NCBI GenBank assembly: GCA_949298985.1
Contig: CASFYV010000025.1
Location: forward strand, 1-62,042
DNA from: an uncultured bacterium
GTDB taxonomy: Bacteria > Cyanobacteriota > Vampirovibrionia > Gastranaerophilales > Gastranaerophilaceae
Reading direction: 5' to 3'
DNA: 62,042 nt
The notes under the pieces are model-generated. The model was not told where the DNA came from. It saw only the letters and a program-made list of their open reading frames with translations, and did no database searches. A program made the translations under genes and the position numbers. Position 1 is the stretch's first letter, and each line of letters starts with the position of its first letter. Shown here one piece after another: positions 50,306 to 58,524 of this stretch.

Positions 50306-51985
50306 TTAAACTTTAGCTAATTTTGCTTCGCTTTCTAGTTGTAATGTTACAGTAGTAATATCACAAACAGAACTTGGACCAAAATATTGGATAGCTCCTG
50401 GGAATAAATATCTGTCATTCATAGCCCAGTCTTCTCTGTTAGCTTCTAATTTTTTGAATACTGGTCCATTTAATTCAACTAAGGCTTTTTTGATAACAGG
50501 TTTCATTTCACCGTGTCTTCTTTCCATATTCATCATCATAGTAAGAGGAACACCACCTGCAATCCAATCATTAGCAGGTTCTGTTAAATTTCTTACAGAA
50601 GATAAGTATCCTGTTAGACCAAAATTGATTAAAGCAAAAGCATTAAATCCTAATGCGTAGCAGTAATCTGCATCAAAGTTAGAAGGGAATGTGCATCTTC
50701 CTTCATAACCAAAGAAATGTGATTGAGTAGAGAATTTGCCAGAGAATTTACCTTCTTTTTTCAATTTAGCTAATTTTTCTTCTACCATAGAAATTAATAA
50801 TTTTTCAGTTTCAATTTTAGAAACTTGAACATTACCGTGAGGATCTCTGTCCATTAATAATTGAGATTTAATTAATGATGGTAAAGATTTAAATACAGAT
50901 GCGTTTTCGCTTGATAAAGTATTTTCGATAATAGCAATTTTTTCAGCATCACTACCGTTTGAATATGTTGAATCTTTTTCAAGAGTCGGCATTACATCAT
51001 TCAAATTAGCAATCATTGATTTTAATTCTGGAATGAATTCAATCAAACCTTCCGGAATAACAGCGATACCGAAGTTTTTACCATTTTCAGAACGTCTTAC
51101 TACAATATCAGAAATATAATCAATAATAGAAGCTAAAGACATTTTCTTTTGTTCAACTTCTTCTGAAATTAAAGTAATATTTGGTTGTGTTTGAAGAGCT
51201 GCTTCTAAAGCTACGTGAGAAGCACTTCTTCCCATAATTTTAACAAAGTGCCAATATTTTTTAGCAGAGTTAGCATCTCTTTCAATATTACCGATTAATT
51301 CTCCATAAGTCTTAGTAGCTGTATCAAAACCAAAAGAAATTTCAATTTGTTCATTTTTTAAGTCCCCATCAATTGTTTTTGGGCAACCTATTACTTGAAT
51401 GTTTGCGTTATTAGCAACAAACCATTCAGCTAATAATGCAGCGTTTGTATTAGAGTCATCTCCACCAATTATTACAACAGCAGAAATGTTTAATTTCTTG
51501 CAAACTTCAAGAGCTGATTTAAATTGTTCTTCAGTTTCAAGTTTAGTTCTTCCTGAACCAATAATATCAAAACCACCTGTATTTCTGTAATCGTTGATAA
51601 AGCTATCATTGAATTCAACATATTTACCTTCAATAATACCGCTAGGTCCACCTAAGAAACCGTATAAATTATTAGCTGGATTAGCTTGTTTTAAAGCATC
51701 ATAAAGTCCTGCAATAACGTTGTGTCCACCAGGAGCTTGTCCACCAGATAAAATAACTCCAACATTTCTGATTTCGCTAGGTTTTGAATCATTAGATGTT
51801 TGGAAAGTTATTGTAGGTTTTCCATAAGTATTTTTAAATAAAGCTTTAATTTCTTCTTGGTTAGCAACAGATTGCGTAGCTTCACCTTCTAAAGCCGTTA
51901 AATGATTAATACCGTTTGCCAATGAAGAAGGCAATTTTGGTTGGTATTTAAGTCTTTCGATTTGTAATGGTGATAAATTTGTCAT
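50306..51985 (-). CDS. pfp: Pyrophosphate-dependent 6-phosphofructokinase (long form)
   Basis: A 559-residue diphosphate-fructose-6-phosphate 1-phosphotransferase of the long plant/spirochete-like type. [39 protein letters not shown] and [13 protein letters not shown] are the substrate motifs; GGDD (Asp instead of Gly-Gly-x-Gly at this point) marks PPi rather than ATP as phosphoryl donor. The catalytic TIDGD is intact, and the [15 protein letters not shown] helix is conserved. It allows reversible, ATP-sparing glycolysis, typical of anaerobes, and suits the alpha-glucan enzymes in this window. AAAGGA precedes the ATG. It is monocistronic. Confidence 0.93.
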   Translation of the reverse strand: MTNLSPLQIERLKYQPKLPSSLANGINHLTALEGEATQSVANQEEIKALFKNTYGKPTITFQTSNDSKPSEIRNVGVILSGGQAPGGHNVIAGLYDALKQANPANNLYGFLGGPSGIIEGKYVEFNDSFINDYRNTGGFDIIGSGRTKLETEEQFKSALEVCKKLNISAVVIIGGDDSNTNAALLAEWFVANNANIQVIGCPKTIDGDLKNEQIEISFGFDTATKTYGELIGNIERDANSAKKYWHFVKIMGRSASHVALEAALQTQPNITLISEEVEQKKMSLASIIDYISDIVVRRSENGKNFGIAVIPEGLIEFIPELKSMIANLNDVMPTLEKDSTYSNGSDAEKIAIIENTLSSENASVFKSLPSLIKSQLLMDRDPHGNVQVSKIETEKLLISMVEEKLAKLKKEGKFSGKFSTQSHFFGYEGRCTFPSNFDADYCYALGFNAFALINFGLTGYLSSVRNLTEPANDWIAGGVPLTMMMNMERRHGEMKPVIKKALVELNGPVFKKLEANREDWAMNDRYLFPGAIQYFGPSSVCDITTVTLQLESEAKLAKV

Positions 51986-52043
51986 AAAAAGTTTCCTTTC
52001 TTTTCTTTGACAAAATTATACCTTAAACAAGATAAAAAATATA

Positions 52044-52841
52044 TTAATAACCATTTAAAAATAATAGGCTGGCCCAAATTACAATTATTCCAGACATAAT
52101 ACCGGTAATTGCGTAGTGCCAATCTCCATATTCGTGAGATAGTGGTAATAGGGTGTCGAAAGAAATATAAATCATAATTCCAACAACTGCAGCCATTGCA
52201 AATCCGACAAAGACTTGAGGTAAAAACCAGTGCAATAATGTTAGTCCGATTAAAGCACCTAAAGGTTCGGTCATGCCAGTCCAAAAAGAATACCAAATAG
52301 CCATTCTTTTTTTACCGGTAGCATGGTAAATAGGTAAAGCAACGGCAATTCCTTCTGGAATATTGTGTAAAGCGATAGCTAATGCAACTGAAATCCCGAT
52401 AGTTAAATCTTGTGATGTAACAAGGAATGTTCCAAGTCCTTCGGGAAAATTATGTACTGCTATTGCTATAGCTGTTAATAAACCAGCTCTTTTGATTCTA
52501 TGTTCTTTTTTAGAGGTATCTTTATTATCAGAACCTAGGTCATCTTCAACGTGATCAGGAAGGAATGTATCAATAAGTTTAGAGATAATAACCCCAGCGA
52601 TAAATCCCCAAAACATAATCCAATGGTAATCAATCGGATAATATTGTTTTAATAATTCTTCTGCGGTATTAAGAATTTCTGTAAGAGAAACAAAAATCAT
52701 GACTCCTGCAGAAAAGCCAAGCCCTAAAGAAAGAATTTTAAGACTTTTTCTGTTGACCAAAAAAGTTATAAAGCCTCCAATAACAGTAGCAAGTCCTGCA
52801 AAAACAGTCATTAAAAGAGGTATTTTCCAATTTATTAACAT
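52044..52841 (-). CDS. zupT: ZIP-family zinc transporter ZupT
   Basis: A 265-residue ZIP permease with eight predicted helices. Metal-site signatures: AIAVHNFPEGLGTFL (TM4) and AIALHNIPEGIAVAL (TM5). The His- and Asp-bearing cytoplasmic loop (FLPDHVEDDLGSDNKDTSKKEHR) is present. It imports Zn2+ and probably Fe2+ or Mn2+ across the inner membrane. AAAGGA precedes the ATG. It lies 58 bp upstream of the PFK gene in the same direction, possibly co-transcribed, though no common promoter was recognised. The tRNA-linked accessory region begins 250 bp upstream. Confidence 0.95.
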   Translation of the reverse strand: MLINWKIPLLMTVFAGLATVIGGFITFLVNRKSLKILSLGLGFSAGVMIFVSLTEILNTAEELLKQYYPIDYHWIMFWGFIAGVIISKLIDTFLPDHVEDDLGSDNKDTSKKEHRIKRAGLLTAIAIAVHNFPEGLGTFLVTSQDLTIGISVALAIALHNIPEGIAVALPIYHATGKKRMAIWYSFWTGMTEPLGALIGLTLLHWFLPQVFVGFAMAAVVGIMIYISFDTLLPLSHEYGDWHYAITGIMSGIIVIWASLLFLNGY

Positions 52842-52888
52842 AATGATTTTCCTTTATTAATTCACGAAAAAATTATATCACAATAAAT

Positions 52889-52911
52889 AAAAAAAAGAGC
52901 CAAATGGCTCT
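52889..52911 (-). terminator. Reverse-strand terminator without a gene
   Basis: AGAGCC / GGCTCT around AAAT with a T-run on the reverse strand, 48 bp upstream of zupT. No reverse coding sequence leads into it; a small RNA or remnant between here and the tRNA is implied. Confidence 0.6.
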
Positions 52912-53038
52912 AGGAATTAAGAATAGCTGGAAGTATGAAAAAGATTTAATGATTATATTAAACAGAAATATGAGTGTTAAATAAATTCTCGAGTTGATTA
53001 ATTTAAAATTAACTAATGGGGTAATAAAAAATAAGTAC

Positions 53039-53067
53039 TTGCAAAAAAAAAATCAGCAAGTTATATT
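53039..53067 (+). promoter_or_regulatory. Promoter of tRNA-Asp
   Basis: TTGCAA (53039-53044), 17 nt, TATATT (53062-53067); start near 53074, 34 nt before the tRNA. Confidence 0.75.
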
Positions 53068-53107
53068 AAAAGAGTAGCCGAGAGGTTATGAAGTGATAAT
53101 TGAATAT

Positions 53108-53185
53108 GGGAGCGTAGCTCAGTTTGGTTAGAGCGCATGCCTGTCACGCATGAGGTCGCGAGTTCGAGCCTCGTCGTTCCCGCCA
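53108..53185 (+). tRNA. tRNA-Asp (GTC), CCA encoded
   Basis: All arms fold: acceptor GGGAGCG / CGTTCCC, D-arm GCTC / GAGC, anticodon arm CATGC / GCATG with loop CTGTCAC (anticodon GTC), 5-nt variable loop, T-arm GCGAG-TTCGAGC-CTCGT, discriminator G and encoded CCA. It is preceded by its own promoter and followed by a terminator. Its last 20 bases are repeated 222 bp downstream. Confidence 0.97.
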
Positions 53186-53187
53186 TT
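53168..53187. repeat. att-like direct repeat at the tRNA-Asp 3' end
   Basis: GCCTCGTCGTTCCCGCCATT covers the T-arm end, acceptor strand and CCA of tRNA-Asp; an exact second copy lies at 53390-53409. Such duplication of a tRNA 3' end is the usual mark of integrase-mediated insertion. Confidence 0.7.
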
Positions 53188-53191
53188 TAAT

Positions 53192-53228
53192 AAAAAATAA
53201 GTCCGTGTAGTCGGACTTATTTTTTTTG
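53192..53228 (+). terminator. Terminator of tRNA-Asp
   Basis: A 14-bp A/T-edged stem ending in TAAGTCCG / CGGACTTA with a 6-nt loop, then a T-run. Confidence 0.92.
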
Positions 53229-53389
53229 TATTTTGTTCGTGGAATAAAGAGGTGAGAACTCGCCGCAGGTTGTTTTAAACCTGCCCGAGTTCGAGCGAGG
53301 AGCGAGCAGAGGCTGGAGTGCTTTTGACAAATGATGAAATCACGAAGTCAAAATACGGAATTGCCGTTTAATGCGAGCGACTCAAGACT

Positions 53390-53409
53390 GCCTCGTCGTT
53401 CCCGCCATT
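53390..53409. repeat. Second att-like copy
   Basis: Exact 20-bp copy of the tRNA-Asp 3' end; not part of a tRNA. Everything to the right is accessory in character. Confidence 0.7.
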
Positions 53410-53605
53410 AACAAAATTTGAAAATAAATTTTGTCAGTATAGTAATGCTGACAGGTTCTATTAGGTATTCATTGATTCACAAAACAAAATTATTAAAAGA
53501 TGTGGTAAATCACAGATTTACCACATCCTATGAACTACGAACTTATTTTTTGCTTTTTGTTGTTGAATAAAGAGGAAAGAACTCGTTGTAGTTTCAGATA
53601 TGTTT

Positions 53606-53633
53606 TTGGTATTAGATTTTGATAAGATATAAT
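53606..53633 (+). promoter_or_regulatory. Promoter of the 77-aa gene (leaderless)
   Basis: TTGGTA (53606-53611), 16 nt, TATAAT (53628-53633), then 7 nt to the ATG; no ribosome site. Confidence 0.6.
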
Positions 53634-53640
53634 TTAAAGC

Positions 53641-53874
53641 ATGAAGTTTTTATATAAAGTTTTAAAAATTATACTGGTATTAATTATAATTTATTTTGTA
53701 ATTTTATTTTTCATTATTGATGATTCTTCAGATTTTTGTCTTGATTCTGGATATTGTAAAGAGGGTTTAGTTTTAAATATTAATAATAAAGCTATAAGTA
53801 TAAATGAACAAACTTGTCGTGAAAATGATGGTATTTGGTTATCAAGCAAAAAACTTTGTAAATTTGATTATTGA
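53641..53874 (+). CDS. 77-aa membrane-anchored cysteine-containing protein
   Basis: The protein has a basic start (MKFLYKVLK), one hydrophobic helix at about 9-28 (IILVLIIIYFVILFFII), then a 48-residue outside domain with four cysteines (FCLDSGYCKEGL, QTCRENDGIW, KLCKFDY), suggesting two disulfides in the periplasm. No known family. It appears leaderless. It is the first gene after the att-like copies, with the frameshifted kinase-like gene 58 bp downstream. Confidence 0.55.
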   Translation: MKFLYKVLKIILVLIIIYFVILFFIIDDSSDFCLDSGYCKEGLVLNINNKAISINEQTCRENDGIWLSSKKLCKFDY

Positions 53875-53932
53875 TAGTAGCAAATTTTTTATTATTTGTT
53901 TTTTATTTAATAGAAATTAATAGAAAGAAAAT

Positions 53933-54486
53933 ATGAAAATAAATAACAATTATTATAAAAATTATGCTTATACCAATCCTAATTTTAACGGTTATAAGAC
54001 TGTGTTTACAAAAAACTTGATGAAATTCTTATTTCTAAAAGACAGCCTGATATAAATGATGAAAAGTTTCTTATAGATAAGCTTCAAGAATTTATAAGAA
54101 AAAAAATGCGTCCAAATAAAATAGTTGGACAAGGTTTTCATGGAGTTGTATATAAAATAGATGATAGATATGTACTTAAGGTTAGTCATAAAGATAAGCC
54201 TTATGCTGATATGCTTGATAAAATAAAAGAGCTTAAATTTTCAGATTTAAAAACTTATTACGGTGAACCTGTTGCAAAATTTTATGATGTTCAGATTTTA
54301 AAGAATGTGTCTTCAAAAGGTTTGCATATTCCAGCCGGGATTCCGCAGAAGGATATTGGTTTAAAAACAGAGAAAGAGTGTAGTGAGTATTATGAAAAAA
54401 TTTACTTACCGTTATTCTCTTCTTTGCCACAAAAAAGCTTTGATGCTGTAAAAGAACAACCAGTTCAGGAATTTTGGGACAGATAA
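53933..54486 (+). pseudogene. Frameshifted, truncated protein-kinase-like gene
   Basis: From the ATG at 53933 the frame reads MKINNNYYKNYAYTNPNFNG and on to VFTKNL, then stops after 40 codons. In the +1-shifted frame the reading continues seamlessly from a run of six A near 54010 (KKLDEILISKRQ) to 54486. One A more would restore a single 185-residue frame. The downstream part has a glycine-rich loop and lysine like a kinase N-lobe (IVGQGFHGVVYKIDDRYVLKVSHK, split here as IVGQGFHGVVYK and YVLKVSHK) but ends before any catalytic loop, so even repaired it lacks a full kinase domain. The N-terminus carries the NPNFNG motif. Confidence 0.65.
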
Positions 54487-54595
54487 ATTTAGAAACTTAA
54501 ATTAATATTATAAAATATTATATTAATTAAAATAGCAAAAAAAAAAATTACAGTTTTTATATTTTCATACGCAACCAAATAGGAGATATTAATAA

Positions 54596-55132
54596 ATGAG
54601 AATAGATAATAATTATACTCAAAGACAACCGAATTTTGGTAGTTTGAAATCTATAACATACCAAAGTCATTTTAATCCTGATGTTTACCCTGAAGAATTT
54701 GCAAAGGTTTTGAAGGCTATCAAAGAATCAAAAGCGTTCAATGAATTTTTCAAACAGTATGATGTAGATATGTATTTTCATGAGGGGGAAGGTCCTTTCA
54801 AGAAGGACTATATTTACATGATGTTAAAAACAACAGTCCCAAAAACTAAAGGTAACAACTTGCGTCCGACATTATATCTTGGTGCTGATCAGGGTCATAA
54901 TGAACCAATATGTTCCACTTATACTCTGCTTAATAGATTAACCAAAAAAATTAAAAATATAGAATTTTCAGATTTAAAATATAAACTTGATGATGCATTA
55001 AAAGAATTGGAAGAGAATGAGAAAAAGAAAAATGCCAGAACGAATGTTGATGAGATTGCAGATAATCTCCTTTCACTGGGAAAACCTAAAAAGAAAAATT
55101 TCTTTGAAAAACTATTCGGCTGGTTAAAATAA
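54596..55132 (+). CDS. Hypothetical protein with N-terminal NFG motif
   Basis: A 178-residue protein starting MRIDNNYTQRQPNFGSLKS; the NFG motif is at residues 13-15. The body is mixed alpha/beta (DPYPEEFAKVLKAIK-like helix, VDMYFHEGEGPF, TLYLGADQGHNEP) and the C-terminus is a charged helix ending FFEKLFGWLK, possibly amphipathic and membrane-binding. No known domain, signal peptide or transmembrane segment. AGGAG lies about 9 nt before the ATG. It follows the kinase-like pseudogene; both belong to the tRNA-linked accessory segment but have the lineage's N-terminal motif, so they are probably native paralog families rather than foreign genes. Confidence 0.6.
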   Translation: MRIDNNYTQRQPNFGSLKSITYQSHFNPDVYPEEFAKVLKAIKESKAFNEFFKQYDVDMYFHEGEGPFKKDYIYMMLKTTVPKTKGNNLRPTLYLGADQGHNEPICSTYTLLNRLTKKIKNIEFSDLKYKLDDALKELEENEKKKNARTNVDEIADNLLSLGKPKKKNFFEKLFGWLK

Positions 55133-55523
55133 TTAACACTTCTTGTAGAATTTCGTAGGTCGTTTTAGTAAAACCGACCTTAATTATTGTAAATTAACAT
55201 GAGAAAACAGAAAAAGTAACAAAATACGACAGAAATTTTACAAAAATATCTTATTAATCTTTTTTTATAATAAACAACATTGTATAGCATATATAAATCA
55301 TCAGGGGGATAAAAAACAATTTGGGGAATTTATAAAAACTCTAGACCTTTTACATTTCGAGGAAAACGTAAAAACTTATTTGTACAAATCCCCACCTCCT
55401 TCGATAATTCATTTCTTAAGTTACTAATACTTTTTTATAAATTATGTATTAATAATAAAAATCTTTTGATCTTGTTTGTTATATAATGCTCTTAGAGTTT
55501 CTAATTAATTTGGAAGTATTATA
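55133..55523. other. Non-coding gap before the methyltransferase operon
   Basis: It contains a hairpin AGGTCG...CGACCT at 55157-55180 with a bulged C (weak terminator), AT-rich DNA, TTTGGGGA and TCCCCA near 55320 and 55390 that can pair over about 70 nt, and a TATAAT at 55482-55487 that may be the -10 for the operon (GTG at 55524; the -35 is poor). No gene seen. Confidence 0.6.
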
Positions 55524-56495
55524 GTGAATAAAGCATTATATTCTACAAAACTTGGTAAATACTATATTGCTAAATGCGAAGATTTTATCAAACATTCAAA
55601 ATTGCAAGGAAAGGTTCAATTAATTTTAACGTCTCCACCTTTTCCGCTTAATAAAAAGAAGAAATATGGGAATTTTTGTGGCGAAGAATACAAATCTTGG
55701 TTTGTCAGTCTAGCCCCATTATTTGAAAGTTTATTAACTGATGATGGTTCAATCGTAATAGAAATGGGGAATTCCTGGGAAAAAGGACGCCCCATACAAT
55801 CTTTACTTCATTTAAAATCGTTGATGGAATTTGTTGAAAATAAAGACGCAAATTTAAGGTTGTGTCAAGAATTTATCTGTTATAATCCTGCTAGATTACC
55901 ATCACCAGCCGAATGGGTGACAGTAAAAAAAATACGCGCAATTGATAGTTTTACACATATTTGGTGGATGTCAAAAAATGATTATCCTAAAGCAAATAAT
56001 CAAAGAATTTTAAGACCATATAGCAAAAGTATGCAAAAATTACTTTCGAGTGGAAAATATAATGCCGGAGCAAGACCTTCAGAACATAAAATAAGTGAAA
56101 AAAGTTTTTTGAAAGAAAACAAGGGAAGTATATCGCACAATGTTTTAGAGCTTTCTTCTATTAACGGAGATGATTTAAGGTTACCATATTCCATGTTAAG
56201 TATTGCAAATACAAAATCAAACGATTTTTATACTAGAACCTGTAAAAAACGTGGTTTTACACCTCATCCAGCTAGGATGCCATTAGAATTAGCCAGTTTT
56301 TTTATTGATTTTTTAACCGACGAGGGTGATATAGTATTCGATCCTTTTGGTGGTAGTAATACTACAGGTTTTTGTGCAGAAAAAGCTAATAGAAAATGGA
56401 TCAGCATAGAAGCGAATGAAGATTATGGTAAACAATCCATGATTAGATTTGAAGATCCCTCGATAAAAACAAAAATTAAAACAAATATGGAGTGA
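55524..56495 (+). CDS. PvuII-type DNA N4-cytosine methyltransferase
   Basis: A 323-residue beta-class amino-methyltransferase. Motif IV is TSPPF (residues 36-40) and the SAM-binding motif I, FDPFGGSNTTG, comes last (near 272-282), the beta-class order. The middle (SIVIEMGNSWEKGRP, ARLPSPAEWVTVKKIR, THIWWMSKNDYPKANN, RPYSKSMQKLL) closely follows M.PvuII-like m4C enzymes; the motif TSPPF/SPPY supports m4C. The target sequence is unknown. The start is GTG with GGAAG 8 nt upstream. It is the first gene of an operon with HerA and NurA; no PvuII-like endonuclease is adjacent. Confidence 0.88.
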   Translation: MNKALYSTKLGKYYIAKCEDFIKHSKLQGKVQLILTSPPFPLNKKKKYGNFCGEEYKSWFVSLAPLFESLLTDDGSIVIEMGNSWEKGRPIQSLLHLKSLMEFVENKDANLRLCQEFICYNPARLPSPAEWVTVKKIRAIDSFTHIWWMSKNDYPKANNQRILRPYSKSMQKLLSSGKYNAGARPSEHKISEKSFLKENKGSISHNVLELSSINGDDLRLPYSMLSIANTKSNDFYTRTCKKRGFTPHPARMPLELASFFIDFLTDEGDIVFDPFGGSNTTGFCAEKANRKWISIEANEDYGKQSMIRFEDPSIKTKIKTNME

Positions 56496-56499
56496 TGAG

Positions 56500-58512
56500 A
56501 TGAGTATTGTCGATGAAATTAAAGTTATAGCAGATGTTGATATTTTTGAAACAGCAAAGAAAAAAGAACTATTTGTTGGTCGCCCTTATTATCTTGATTA
56601 TGATAAAGCGTACATTTTGATTACTGATGCTTGGAAAGAAAGAGTTGGTGGTGTCCCACAGGGCTGTTTTTTACTTGCATTTTATGAAAATTCAAAAGAT
56701 AATGTTGAAGAATGTTTATTGTTAAGAACTTTAAAGCCATCGAAATTACCTACAGATAATGCTGTAATATCATCAATGGTAGAATATTACAAGGACAATT
56801 TAAAAACATCTGGCAGTAATAATCAGTTAGATGATTATACAAAATATACTTTTAGTTTTTCTGGACTTGAATGCCGTATATTAGGAACATTTTATAAAGA
56901 TCAAAAAGATAACATAACTTTTGGAGCAGATGTGGAAAATTTTTATAGTGCACATAATTATGTAGTTTATAAGCCAACAGGTAAAGTTTTAGAAAAGATA
57001 GTTAATTTTCGCGAGGGTAACTCGGTTGTTGGTGGAAATAATGATGTAAAAATTGGTAAAGTAAGATATAGTTCGAGTTTACGTTTTCAAGGAAATGAAC
57101 AGAATGTTCCAGTTTATATAACACCTCAAGATTTTTTGGGGAAGCGTACAGCATTATTTGGTATGACAAGAACTGGTAAATCTAACACTGTAAAAAAAAT
57201 TATAGATGCTACAACAGAAATTAGCAAAAAAGCAAAACCTACAATTAAAAATACAAATATGTCTGTTGCTGATAATTTAAAATCATTTGATGATTATGGC
57301 AATCCAAAACTTCCCGTTGGTCAAATAATATTTGATATAAATGGTGAATATGCAAACGCAAATATGCAAGATTCAGGAACTGCAATCTTTGAAAAATACA
57401 AAGAACAGACCACTAGGTACAGCGTGTTAGAAAAAGCAGATTTCAAAATTTTAAAATTAAATTTTTATAATGATATTGAGGCTGGCTTTGATTTAATATG
57501 TAATACATTAGAAAGTGAATCAGGCGATTATATTAAAAGTTTTCTTTCAATTGATTTTACGCAACCAGATCAAAATGAAAGTCGTAGTGATTATGTAAGA
57601 TGGAATAGAAAAGTTGCGGCTTATAGATGCTGTCTCTATAAGGCCGGTTATACTGTTCCAAATAACTTCAAAGTATTTTTTCAAGGAAATAAAGATATTA
57701 ATAATGCAATTAAAGAAAATGAAGAAATTGATCCAAATAAAGGAATTAGTATTGATGAGGCAGCATTATGGTTTACCTGGGTAGCAGAAAATTGTGATAA
57801 TCATGAATTTTTCCGTAAATATAAAGCTAGTAATGGGCATGAATGGGTAGATGAAGATCTAAAAGCAATATTAGTTATGCTAACGCAAAAAAGAGATTTA
57901 TCTGCAAAATCTAGAAATATTAGCGGTTATAAAAAAATTGTACCATTAAGCAAATATCACACCGCAACAACAGAAATTTCATTTGAAAAAGAAATCATTG
58001 AAGATTTAAGAAATGGAAAAATTGTTATTATTGACTTATCACAGGGAGATCCTAAGATACAGCAAACATTCTCAGAAAGAATCTGTAGAAGTATTTTTCA
58101 AGATTCTATGAATGCGTTTGTAAATAATGTGCCAAATAATTTTATACAATTTTACTTTGAAGAAGCACATAACCTATTTCCCAAGAAAGATGATAAAGAC
58201 TTAAGTCAAATATATAATAGAATTGCAAAAGAAGGCGCAAAATTGAATTTGGGTATGATTTATGCAACACAAGAAGTAAGTTCTATTAGTTCTAACATTT
58301 TAAAAAATACTCAAAATTGGTTTATTGCACATTTGAATAACGATGACGAGATAAAAGAAATTCGTAAATTTTATGATTTTGAAGATTTTTGTGAAAGCTT
58401 AATCAAATATAGTTCAGGCAGTGATAAGGGATTTATTAGAATGAAGACTTATTCAAATGCCTTTATTGTTCCTGTTCAAATAGATAGATTTACTTCAGAA
58501 AGTTTTAATTAA
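56500..58512 (+). CDS. HerA-like DNA translocase / helicase
   Basis: A 670-residue FtsK-HerA superfamily ATPase. A HAS-like N-terminal region (about 1-200) precedes Walker A, FGMTRTGKSNTVKK (near 217-230); QIIFDINGEYAN follows as in HerA; residues 290-510 contain a helical insertion; Walker B is FIQFYFEEAHNLFP (near 545-557); and ATQEVSSISSNILKNTQNWF with the arginine-finger region follows. Hexameric HerA pumps DNA to the NurA nuclease in archaea and in bacterial defence systems. The ATG is 4 bp after the methyltransferase stop, GGAG lying in its last codons, so the two are coupled. Confidence 0.9.
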   Translation: MSIVDEIKVIADVDIFETAKKKELFVGRPYYLDYDKAYILITDAWKERVGGVPQGCFLLAFYENSKDNVEECLLLRTLKPSKLPTDNAVISSMVEYYKDNLKTSGSNNQLDDYTKYTFSFSGLECRILGTFYKDQKDNITFGADVENFYSAHNYVVYKPTGKVLEKIVNFREGNSVVGGNNDVKIGKVRYSSSLRFQGNEQNVPVYITPQDFLGKRTALFGMTRTGKSNTVKKIIDATTEISKKAKPTIKNTNMSVADNLKSFDDYGNPKLPVGQIIFDINGEYANANMQDSGTAIFEKYKEQTTRYSVLEKADFKILKLNFYNDIEAGFDLICNTLESESGDYIKSFLSIDFTQPDQNESRSDYVRWNRKVAAYRCCLYKAGYTVPNNFKVFFQGNKDINNAIKENEEIDPNKGISIDEAALWFTWVAENCDNHEFFRKYKASNGHEWVDEDLKAILVMLTQKRDLSAKSRNISGYKKIVPLSKYHTATTEISFEKEIIEDLRNGKIVIIDLSQGDPKIQQTFSERICRSIFQDSMNAFVNNVPNNFIQFYFEEAHNLFPKKDDKDLSQIYNRIAKEGAKLNLGMIYATQEVSSISSNILKNTQNWFIAHLNNDDEIKEIRKFYDFEDFCESLIKYSSGSDKGFIRMKTYSNAFIVPVQIDRFTSESFN

Positions 58513-58524
58513 TAGGTGTATAAA

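Larger units (their letters stand above)
53186..53640. other. Non-coding, palindrome-rich stretch after tRNA-Asp
   Basis: Contents in order: tRNA terminator; a GC-richer tract with GCAGGTT/AACCTGC hairpin and GAGTTCGAGC, a 10-mer also in the tRNA T-arm; the second att-like copy (53390-53409); hairpins ACAAAATTT/AAATTTTGT (53411-53434), TGTCAG/CTGACA, and a 12-bp stem GATGTGGTAAAT (53499-53510, partner 53516-53527). A tract near 53231-53270 (GAATAAAGAGG, GAACTCG) recurs, diverged, at 53553-53594. No coding frame is supported. Confidence 0.8.

Noticed and set aside
53231..53389. Second tRNA gene after tRNA-Asp
   Set aside because: There is a T-arm-like 10-mer and a hairpin, but no acceptor or D-arm can be formed.
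54106..54486. Independent 126-aa gene starting at 54106
   Set aside because: The same frame extends upstream without a stop to the A-run and the sequence begins in the middle of a kinase-like N-lobe; no ribosome site precedes 54106.
55524..56495. Ordinary PvuII restriction-modification pair
   Set aside because: No small endonuclease gene adjoins the methyltransferase; the next two genes are HerA and NurA.
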